Shown here in pieces: positions 22,093-34,400 of a stretch of DNA of 64,000 bases. The DNA is from Ridgeia piscesae (taxonomy: Eukaryota > Annelida > Polychaeta > Sabellida > Siboglinidae): NCBI GenBank assembly GCA_025642075.2, contig JAODUO010001672.1:28562-92561 (forward strand), given 5' to 3'. The translations under genes were made by a program, and so were the position numbers. Numbering within the stretch: position 1 is the stretch's first letter; each line of letters begins with the position of its first letter. The notes below the pieces were generated by a model. That model saw nothing but the letters and a program-made list of their open reading frames with translations, was not told where the DNA came from and did no database searches.

Positions 22093-25000
22093 CTGCAAGG
22101 GGAAAAAATTTTTGTGTGTTAACCCTTTAAGTCTTAGTAAATGAATTATAATTCTTCAAAGTGCTCGCTGTGTTTAGCGCATTCTTTATTCATACAGTGT
22201 GGTGTTTTCAAATCAATCGGGTTAAAAATACCAGAGGAGAGGGCGAGGGCGAGGGAGAGAGGAAGATAACACAAGACAGAATAGATAAGAGAGTGGAAAA
22301 AGAGAGGTAGGAGAGAGATAGAGAGAGACAGGAAGTGTACAGTAGATATAAGGTAGTCATGCTTTTTTACACAACATTTATGAAACAGGCAAAATGTTTT
22401 TGAAGAGGTACATGTTAGTCTAATTCCCGGAAAGATAATCCAAGGACTATTACAAATTGATATGAGAATACAATGTCATTTCCATAATAAAACCCAGCCA
22501 TCTCTCACTTTTATTTCTTATTAACATCAATAAGAATGTGTTCATTACACTAAATTAATCCTTATGCTGGAAACACACCTACTACAATTCTTATCTGGAT
22601 AAACATTTCAGAAATGTGCTTCTGTTAGATTCTAGGTATCTGATAAAAAAATTAACTCTGACCTTCAGGTTATGTTACAAAATGGCCTGTCCACTTAAAA
22701 AACTTCCTAGAAGCTTAATTTTCTTAAAATCTTATGTGTCTACCCTAATTCATCTAGAAGGTAAACTTACCTAGTATTCGAGACAGAAAATTCTGGATTC
22801 CCAAAGCGAATGATCTCCTTTCCGGGGCCACAGATCTGATGATTCAAAGAAAGTTGATTCATTAGAAGCAATCCAATGTGTTTATGATTCAGGAGAAACA
22901 ATTTGTCCACAAAACAGGGTTAATGTCAATGCAATATAAATGTTTAGTAGTTGTTTATTTTATGCAAATAAAGTTTTTTTTTTTTTTCAAAATCATCATA
23001 TTTGTTAGCCATAATACACAAATAACAAGTAATATGAGCATGTGAAGATTCATTCATAAACACTTGGTTGCTTGTACACAAAAAGTAATAATAATAAAGT
23101 TTTATTGCCATTTTCAACATGCATTATACACTGTATGTTAAATTGGAATGTAGTCTGGCGTTGACTCACATAGTGCCTATAATTATATACAATAAAATGA
23201 AATATGGAAAATAAATATATAATATACAGTGTACACAATGTTCTTTAAAATGATAAAGAGATAGTATTTTTATCTAATGAATAAATAACATTTCTATGAT
23301 ATCTTTTAAAATAATAGTTTATCTATTTAAAAATAATCGTGTTAAGCAAGTTAATAAATAAATAAATATAAAAGGTCTTTTAAAATTATAAATTATCTTC
23401 TAAATATATCATTTTCAGTTAGTAAATAAATAAATATTATAAGAGGTCTAAAATGTAAAAAAAAATTATATTTACAATTAAATTATATGTAAAATTGACA
23501 GTGATGTCATCATACACCCACACACCTGAGTGTGATGATGAGAGATGCATTCTGCCCACACGCCGTCAAGAAGACAATGAAGAAGACAATGACTAGGAAT
23601 GGGACGAGGTTGTAGCAGCTGTTGTCACACTTCCCCGGGAAGGCTGTGTCTCCAGAGTGGACAAAGTCCTGGTAGATGCACTGACATGACGAGTAGTTCT
23701 GAAACACACACCAGGTGGACATCAGGTTAGATCAAGGATGATGAAACATACTATAGGTCTACCTACTTGTTTATTTGTGTGGATCAAGTTTCTTTTACAA
23801 TTTCTTTTTAATGAACTTTAACAAAAAATCGCAGCTAGAAGAGTTTGAAAGGAATAACTGCTGTAATGTTACAACCATAAATGAAAAAGAAATCACAAAT
23901 ATGATCAAATCTGTATCAATATCTTACTTTTGTGTAGGTCTTTACCTTTGTGTATTAATTCTCAAAGCATGTAAATGCACTCATTGTGGAAACAAAAGTG
24001 ACTTAAGTGGTTTAAATGTGTATTACTGTTACATCAGTATAGTACTGTCAACCCACTCACTTCACAGCCAATTCACTAATACAGCCACTCTGCAACTAAG
24101 GACATCCTAGGACAGTCCTAAACTGTTTCCTAAACAGAAAATAATCCAGCTAGTATGATCAATTCAGGTCACTCTGATGCATTCTATTAAGAAAATTGTG
24201 CAAGAAAAAGAGCCTGAAAGAGGAGTGGAGAATGAAAGTGAAAGTGAAGACACCTGGTGGAGACACCTGGTGGAGACAGCAGGCCACGGACAGTGAGAGG
24301 GAGAAAAAGAAATAAAAACAGAAACCATTAAAGGCCAGTTCAATGGAGTCAAAGTCTTCTGTAGGAAGACTAGAAGAAGCACTCACCCGGACTATGAGTC
24401 CACTGAGGTCCTCGTAGATGTCCAGCTGTGTACACCCAGCATGACACGGGCTGTAGTAAGTCTTCTGGTCGAACCCACACACTGGCATGTACGTCGACTG
24501 ACTGCAGGCACAGTTGGCATTGCAACTTGATCTCAGAGTCTTCTGATACTTCACTTCAATCACATTTAGTGCATTCTCAGCTCCACTGCAAAAAGATCAC
24601 ACAAAAATTAAGGCATTCTGACATTGCCGAGATGTACATTATTGGTTGAACTTAAAAATTAAATCAGCTCAATTCAAGATGTTAATATTTCCAGTAAAAC
24701 ATCCATTAATATAATAATTAAAACTGGAATGAACAATACTGAGGTTCAAAGGACTCCAAAGGTAAATTTAAATATTGTTCTGATATAATAATAGGTTGGC
24801 GGAATACTGTCATTGTTATTTATAATTTAGTCGTTACATTATTAAATGTGATTTGTTTTTTGCAGGCAAATCATAGAGTTTGAAACTGTATGTTTGATTC
24901 TACCTGGAATAATCAGAGGTAAATTCCTGCAAGATCAATCGCAGTGTGTGGAACTGTATGTTTGATTCTACCTGGAATAGTCAGAGGTGATTCCTGCCAG

Positions 25001-28000
25001 GTCAATCTTCTTGCAGCCGAGGAAGAGGAGCAGGATGACAGCGAGGGCCGGGAAGATGCTGAGGATGATGAGGAACTTGGCAATGCCGGCCAGGCCAAGC
25101 GTTGGGTTCCGTTTCCGCATTAGCCGCATCAGGAGACTGCCTGCCAATATCCCAGTGCACGCTCCAGGGATGATGACAGATCCTGAGACCAACAGACAGA
25201 CACAGTGCACTCAGAACTGAACCACTGTAATGGTGATGATTGCTGCCTTTACAGGGGCATACTCAGGGGGGTTTCTTACTGGCCCCGCAAAAAACTCCCA
25301 CAGTGTATGTCAATATACAGTGAATCATTGCTTGATGGATATGTTGCTGTTAGCTAGCGATTAATGGATCCTAGATCCTAATTATTGTATCTGAATTACT
25401 TTGGTGTTTGCAGTATATTTAAATGTATACAACAGGCAGACTAGTTTTAGTTCTGTTCGCTTTCATGGATCATTGACCGATGCATTAAGACACATAATGG
25501 AAGTTATTTTGCAATATTTACTTGTTCTGTGGACAATCTGAATGGTCATCCATTCACCTGAAGTTCTGCATTGATATAGGGAAATTATTATTCAGTGTCA
25601 ATATCAGATGAACGCTAAAGTTAAACAATCAGCAAGAACCAGTATAACATCGTTTAATATCAAAATACTGTGATAACTGTGATAACTACTGGTCTTGGTT
25701 TGTTGATCAGTTTGTGTGTGAACTTGTGATTAATGAAATTGAATGCTCCCCATGTATGTTTGGGTAGTCGTTAGAGCAATATATAAACTCTGAAATGAAT
25801 GGGTTTGGGTTCAAAGGCTCTTACTGCTGCTTTGAACCTTAGGCTAGATCATTCAACTTGATTCTGAGTACAAACAATCATTGTGCTTTATGTGCAGTAA
25901 CTGAAACATGGCTGAATGCTTCACAGAGTAGCAAAGAAGGTGTTTGTGTGACACAGTCTGCTGGGGCCAGTTAGTTGTGGGGAGTGGTGGTCAGGCAGTA
26001 AAACGCCAGACTGTCAATCGATGGGGACGTCCGGTGGTTCAATCCCACCTGCCGCTGTTTCAAAACTTAGGTAATTTCATTCACCCCACATTTGCCTGTG
26101 TCTTTCGGAAGAGCCACTAAAAGTCGGTGGACCCTTCTATCTGGTGTCTATGCCAGGGGAAGTAAAAGATCCCACACAGGGGGTAAATGTGTAACCTGTA
26201 GTGGACTGACTAATTCAAGAGAAGGACAACTCTAAAAAACAATGACAATAATGGTCAGCAAGTTGACCGAGGTCATTTAATGGAAGAAGAAGAAGAGAAA
26301 AATGTAAAGAAATATGGATTTCCAAAGACTAGATACAATGCAGTATAAAACTTGTCTTACATCTCACCTGTCACATGTTGACAGTGTCTCACCTGTAATG
26401 ATGTTTGCCATCGAGGCTGACAGATCAAAGGAGACTTGGAAGTATTTTGCAATGAACACAACAAAGCCGGTGGTGATGGACTGCTCTGAGATGATGCAGA
26501 GGCTGATGAAGAGCCAGGTAAAGTTACTGAAGAGTTTGCGGGTCTGAATGGGCAACTCTGAAAACAGAATGATAACACATACGTTTGTTTAAGTCCTAAA
26601 ATAAGTTACCCAACATGGGAGTGGTCGAATGGTCGCTGTCTTGTGTCGCTGGAGTAAATATATGCAAGCAGTGGTGACACCTAGTGAGTGATATTAGTGC
26701 AAACTGATGGTCATAAATATATATCATAGTAATAGTGTGTCCCATAGCCAACTGTCTTGGTGAGGAATGGTAGAAACCAAAAGGGCTGAAGTTTGTCCTT
26801 TGCACATGTACAATACAGTAATTTATTGTATAATTCAAATAAAAACCCATTTTTGAATAATTCCTCTCTCTAATTACATTACGATATATCATTTACTTAT
26901 TTTTGATAATTAAGATCTGGTTCTCCATGGAATATTTCTCCTAAATGAGAACATTTAGTGGTGAATAATTCTGCAAATGGTGCCACTGTACATAAGATAT
27001 GTGTCACTACTCATCAATGGGCCATTTCAGAAACATTTATAACCAAATAAAACACGTCCGACACAAAGAGATGATGCGACCTAGACTCGACCAGACTGTC
27101 TGATGGATGATATTGGTGAGATGAGAAGAGACAAGAAATTAGGTTGATTCTGTGAGAAGGAAGCTGTGTGCACACATGCATACACATGCACACACGCACA
27201 CACACGCATACACACGCATACACACGCATACACACAACACACCAACACACACACACACACACCACACACACACACACACACACCACCATTACTAAAATCA
27301 CCTGAAGCTTAGCAATTCCACAAAATAGTCTGAGCTACATAGTTGTATATAATCTTCCTTGTCATGCGGTGTAGGGCAGGGTGTAGCCACTTCTGGGGGG
27401 GTATTCTGTGGCCTCACCCAGTAGACATCCAGCTGAGAAAATTCTTGATATATATTTGGCTACTGAGATGAAATGTCCACATTTCTGTGAAGGTGCCGGA
27501 CATTACCAGCTGCAAATGGGTTACTTCATATGTACATGCGAATCTGTAAATAAAAGTTTGTGGAATCATGCTAAAAATATCTGTTTTTCAGCTACCTGTA
27601 ATTAATATAATTTCTGGTAATATTAAGGTATATTTTTTATAATCCCAACATTTGAAAAACTACATTTTTCTCAACCATGCATGCAGAGAAAGAACAGTGT
27701 AGTTGCTCATAGTCATACTTAAACATCACAGTTGGGGCCATGTATATACTGTATACATAACATGCTCAACTTCACCTGGTGTCAACTGGTCTTGCATCAC
27801 AATTTCTAAAGCACTTTCTTCAGAGCTTCCTGGTGGAACTAGTCTGAACTGGTCTGAACTGGTCTGAACCGGAACGTATCAAAGCAGCTTTGAAACTATC
27901 CATGCAAGTGTAAACCAGGTCAAAGTAAAACACATAAAAATTACATAATACTACAATCAATTTGAATAATAATTCCTAAGATATATATATATAATAAAAG

Positions 28001-31000
28001 TTTACGTTGTCAAATAACCCAGTTAAAAGACTCTGAGTCTCAAAATCATGGGCATATATTTGTGCTTCATGATTGCAGAAGCAATTAAAATAGTAATCTA
28101 CTTACAGTAACAATTGGCTCATAGTAAATTAATGAAACTGTTGTGTGACCCTGGCGGTCACAATGAGTCAGCGGCTGCGTACTCATTTACACACGGGTCA
28201 CCTCAACTACTGCAGCTAAGTGCAGCCATGCGTGACGCCCATGCAGGAGCTGACAGCAACAGTGGAACAGTGGAACAGTGGAGGCCAGTACATTGATTTG
28301 ATTTATGGCTGATTAGTGACCGTTATGCACAGATAAACAGGTGACAACTCATCTGCTGTGGCAGTGACTACTTTGAAATGACATACTTCACTCAGCATTC
28401 ACTGTACAGCTGCTGAACAACACACAAATGTCACGGTTGAACGACAACAGACAATGGCTGGTGTGGATGGACACTGGCAGTGTATGGAGGAATTTATGAG
28501 TAAACAGGAGACTGTGCATTTATTGCAGCATGAATACAGAGTGCACAGGTTGCTCCTGATGACAGATAATGGCCAGGGTCATTGGTCTACTGTCCACTGC
28601 GGTCACCAAGGCAGTCATTGGTCTACTGTCCACTGTGGGCACCAAGGCAGTCATTGGTCTACTGTCCACTGTGGGCACCAAGGCAGTCATTGGTCTACTG
28701 TCCACTGTGGGCACCAAGGCAGTCATTGGTCTATTGTCCACTGTGGGCACCAAGGCAGTCATTGGTCTACTGTCCACTGTGGGCACCAAGGCAGTCATTG
28801 GTCTACTGTCCACTGTGGGCACCAAGGCAGTCATTGGTCTACTGTCCACTGTGGGCACCAAGGCAGTCATTGGTCTACTGTCCACTGTGGACACCAAGGC
28901 AGTCATTGGTCTACTGTCCACTGTGGGCACCAAGGCAGTCATTGGTCTACTGTCCACTGTGGGCACCAAGGCAGTCATTGGTCTACTGTCCACTGTGGGC
29001 ACCAAGGCAGTCATTGGTCTACTGTCCACTGTGGGCACCAAGGCAGTCATTGGTCTACTGTCCACTGTGGGCACCAAGGCAGTCATTGGTCTACTGTCCA
29101 CTGTGGGCACCAAGGCAGTCATTGGTCTACTGTCCACTGTGGGCACCAAGGCAGTCATTGGTCTACTGTCCACTGTGGGCACCAAGGCAGTCATTGGTCT
29201 ACTGTCCACTGTGGGCACCAAGGCAGTCATTGGTCTACTGTCCACTGTGGGCACCAAGGCAGTCATTGGTCTACTGTCCACTGTGGGCACCAAGGCAGTC
29301 ATTGGTCTACTGTCCACTGTGGGCACCAAGGCAGTTACAGTCATTTTCTAATGAACAGTAAAAAATATATATAGTGGGGAGCGGTGGTCGCGCGGTACAG
29401 CGCCGGACTATCAATTGAGGGGACGGTGGTTCAATCCCACCTACCGCCATTTCGAAACTTAGGCAATTTCCTTCACCCCACATTTGCCTGTGTCTTTCGG
29501 AAAAGTCAGTAAAAGCGGTGGTCCCTTCTATCTGGTGTCTATGCCAGGGGAAGTAAAAGATCCCACACAGGGGGTAAATGTGTAACCTGTAGTGGACTCA
29601 CTAATTCTAGAGGACAAGTCTAAAAAAAAACAATGACAATAATGGTCAGCAGGTTGACCGAGGTCATTTAATGGAAGAAGATATATATGGTGTAATGAAA
29701 CTTATTAACTTAATTTGGTCATTACATAAAGCATTTATTTTGTTTTTATTACATTTGGTCATTACATACATAAGGCATTTGCTTGTTGTAGATTACATTT
29801 GATTATTCTGTTGGAATTTTATGGTTGGCGGTTTTCCATAGTTGGTAATTTGGGTGCAAAGGAACAATTTAAGAATTCTTTTTTGTAAAAACAATAGTTG
29901 ACTGGAACCAACAGAACGAGTCGCAGGTCCAGGCTGACACCATAAGTGATTTCTGCTGCCTGATCTGTGGCTCAAACACTCAATAACATGCACACACATC
30001 CCCCATCGTATGTTTTCTCATTTGGAAATAAACTGAACTGAATTAAAAAAAGGTTTTTGTTGGACGTTTTAGCTGGAATTTTTGCACCATGTTTTAAATT
30101 GTTGTTGTTAGAAGAGATGTAGGAAACATAAATGTTGTGCTAAATGTACCTGCATAGAATCATTATAACAACAGTTTGCAATCTGACAGCTACTATATGA
30201 TGCATATGCAAGCCCGAATGTTTGATTCAACAATCTATTAAAAAAAATTATTACATAAAATGATGACAAATCAACAAGATGTACACTACTTCTATATGTA
30301 CACATAACAAGTCCAGTCCTTTCATATCTACTGGCATCTTTATATCTTCACGCACAAATGTGTGTAGGGTTTCAAAAAAACTTCACCAAAGAACCTTATC
30401 TACATACTGTACCAATATTGTGATAACATCTCTAATTGGAACACAGCAGAAACCTGGTAGCCATATAGTGATGTGAATCTTAGTTCTGCTATTTAAAAAG
30501 AAAATGTAGGTCAACAGTACACTATTACAACATAGTTGAACATACCCATGGGGAAGCAAGCTTATACAAAGTCTACAGTCATTCAGAGATGATGTGAAAT
30601 GTTTTAGAAATAAACATGTATATGCTCCGCAGAGCAGAAACAAACAACCAGTCTACAATGTCCTCCATGACATGCGTCTGAAGTCAGTTTCAAACAAACA
30701 ATGACTACAACCAGTCCACTATCTAGACATGACAACCAGTTGTTGAAACTTGAAACTCAAAAAGTAAGAGCAAACTCACAATTCATAGTACACTGTAGTG
30801 TACACAATAAAACAATACATAACATGTTGCACTGTATCACTTGTACTGACACAGGTACAGTTAAATATGTTACAATTATGATGTCCACATGTAAGATACC
30901 GGCCACCAATAGCATTTGATTATTCAATTTAATACATTCATACCGAAAAACGCAATGTACTCAGTGACTAAAAAAACATGCCCCATTTAACAGATAAAAC

Positions 31001-31396
31001 GGTAAATTTGAAGTCCAGTCAAACTGGTTGGGAATTATTTAAGGTAATCCTACTATGACTTTTAGCATGAGTTCTGACAGAGGTCACTGCCAATGCCAGG
31101 GAAGGACGCTCAGCAATGGCAGCTACACTGGGCAGTCATCAGTGGCTGGCGCAGTCATCAGTTCAATGGCAATGTTATTATTTGATGAAGCTGACGATCC
31201 ATGACATCTGACAGACAAAAGATTGTGAAACCAATGAGCTGATGTGACAATCACTATTTCATAAATCTTGATATAGCTGACTTTGCGTGAGTGAGTTTGT
31301 TTTCCAGATTAGAAAGTAGAGAAAGAGAGAGAGTGTGTGTGTATGTGTGTGTGTGTAAGGTTTTTTTTAGGGTGTTTACAAGTGTGTGTATTTATG

Positions 31397-31437
<41 letters not shown>

Positions 31438-34400
31438 TAAATATATATATATATTCATCTTTGTACAAGCATGATGCATGTATTAAAGATGGGATGAATC
31501 TGGAATTTCATTTGATTCGAATATCCTTGAAATTTTGAATAAGAATCGAATACAAATATTCAATGGCTTCAAATTTGATTAGAATACTGAATGGCGTCGA
31601 GATGTCTTGCCGGGACGCAGCATCATTCCGTGGCCACGGACACAAGTCCGTGGCGGAGTCATTGGCATCATGGCCTTATGCATCAATCTTTTTGTTTGCT
31701 TTCTGACCTAACCATAAAAACAATCTTCTTACAGCGGCCAAATTTATCCTCACATGTCTTAATTATGTATATATACAGATACTAGGTTACAAAATAAAAT
31801 AATTTACATTCATGTAAAGATTAAAATTCAGAAAACAAACTCGTGCAAAACTTTACATGATGGCTTCGCGGAGCTTGGTGCTTACCATAACATCAGTAAT
31901 TTATCGCAGGCGTTGCTAAATAAATTACCTTCACACAGTCTGGTTTTATGCTAACCCTAATGTAACCATAACCATAACCCTAACTAAGCCTACGCTAACT
32001 CTAACTAATCCTAAACTTACCTGAAACCCTAACCTTAAACCTTAACCTGACACTGCTAATGAAAGACCTCTCGACACAATACTGATATTTATGGTAAGCT
32101 ATGTGATGACACTGTGTTGAGTTTTATGCGAGTTTATTTTGTGTTAGCGTGTACACATGTGTAAACAAATCAATAATTCTCAATCAGTTGGCATAAATCT
32201 CATTTAGTCATCTTTATGAAAAGTGACAATACACTACGAATGAAAATCTGGTGAATATTCATTTCGAAACAGAAATATCTTGATAACATAATTACACAAA
32301 TATAATAGGACATCAACATGTAAATAAACACATACATTATACACTCACGTCATGATTGACAACAATTTATGTAAGTAAAAACATCTGACAAACAAGGCTG
32401 GTAGAGGCATAAAAGGACCCATTGTTAGAAGTAATGAGCCATCACTGAAACCATCATAGTGCAGCTTCCTCCCTCACAGCCATGACTCCTCTGTACCTAC
32501 AACTACTGCCGCTGTCTCACTGCTTTATTACCATCAAATTATTTTATGTGACAAAAAGTCAACTCTATGTTTACGATCTGCACAACCTTGATCATGAAAC
32601 ATCCATTAGACTGCTGAGATTAACGGTCAGAATGAGCCAACTCGTGCACAAGAATAGAGTTCACAGGAACACAATCACAGTCATGCAGTGAGTGACCAAT
32701 CAGTCACATGCTTCTGTTCTAGCATTAAGTTCACATCAACACATGGTTGCCATGACAACAACTAACCCAGTGTGGCTGTATAAGAATGTCTCACATGATC
32801 TCTACAACAGGGCAGTGAAGACGCACGGTTAATGTTTAAAATGTGAGTCCACTTCTAACACAAAATCGTCTCTGATAAATTGTAGCCTAAATGATGCAGC
32901 AAGCACAGATCAGGGGCCTGTTTCATAGAGTCTGCTTATGACAGTCTGCTCCATAGTTGCACTTAGGCTGCGTCATGCATTTAGTATGCGTAACTTTACG
33001 ATAGTTGAAATAATTACGTGATACTCCCCAAGATCGTTGATGCTCCCGACATGCCCACTCTAAACTTAATTATTTCTAATGTTTATACTGGAGATCTTTC
33101 ACATTCATCATAACTTGGCATATACAAACGGCAAAGGTGGCAGCTAAAATGACAAAGGCCTGGTGTCTACATGCGGACACCACAAATACAGGGATTCCCC
33201 ACCGCAACCTAATTAGGTCAATTCTATGTCGATTTGTTTATGCGAATGCTAAATTGGTCTCATGAAACTGACTGTAAGCTACACTGAATAGTCGCTATTA
33301 CACTGTGGGTGTAGCTGCGACCAGTAGACCGCATAGTTGTCCGTAAAGTTACGTGGCTTTATGAAACCGGCCCCTGGTATGTGTAAACTTGGAATATATA
33401 CTTTGTATAAACCACAAATGGTTACTGAATAATTATAATTGGCTCTGGAGACCGTATATTAACATTTAGTACACATTATACTCTAAATTGGACATTTTCA
33501 TAATCTCTGTCCACACACATGCAACTGTGTATGCCTTTCACTGGTATAATTATATGGTGATGTTTACTTTTAATGTGATATCATAGTAAACATTGTTTAC
33601 CCTTACATAACATATTGTTTCATTTTATATTTTGTAAACACCCCTGGGTTTATTGTTAGGTCATGTGATATGTAAATGAATGTCAGTTTACGTCATTGGA
33701 TTTAATAGTCTATGAACTGGCTCAAAATAGATCCTGAATTGAAGACACTCAGAAGACTCCAAATAGAATATACAGTGAATATGCTCTGAACGTACCCTGA
33801 AAGGAAATTAACAGACTCTCTTTGTTCAAATTAGGAGCTTGCTTGTTATGATGAAAATAACCACATCTGTCAGATGGTGACAGTCCTCAATCTCCACTAT
33901 CCACCCCCTCACTTGGCCTTAGGAGGCAGCCACACGCATGGTTACTTCAGCCATCTGATGCAATCGCAAACAAACTAACCACACTGTTATAGCCACAACT
34001 AATTGTACACTGTGGCATGTTAGCCATTTATTTAAATCCAAATACACCACATTGATTGCCCGTGCAGGACTGTGCTGCAACTGATATTTTTAGTATTACT
34101 AGAATGCAGAAATGTTTTGGAAGGATATGTTCAGCAGACATGAACTGAAAGTTAGTTTGAACAAGACTTTGTACTTTGGGTGGGGCAGTAAAACAAATAT
34201 CTGGAAATACACCTGAAGGGTAAAACTAAGACGCAGACAGTTTATATACCTGGGTGGAGCAATGTGTGGGGACATTCACTCAGACACAGAAACAGGCAGG
34301 AGGATAAATCTGGGACAGCCACGTGGATGACTGGGGTTGTAGGTGTGAGGAGAGGCAGGTGGGGAAGCTCCAGTCTGCTAAGTTGTGTAATTCAGGTCAA

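Noticed and set aside
28454..29374. 306-codon plus-strand frame as a repeat protein gene
   Set aside because: Inside an SLCO intron, equally open in other frames, and no flanking exon or family signal; kept only as an observation.
29372..29450. Functional tRNA gene at the head of the SINE
   Set aside because: A and B boxes are present but the sequence continues into a repeated SINE body and has no proper acceptor stem pairing.
31945..32055. True telomeric tract
   Set aside because: Degenerate and short, lying inside a gene intron and between inverted repeats.
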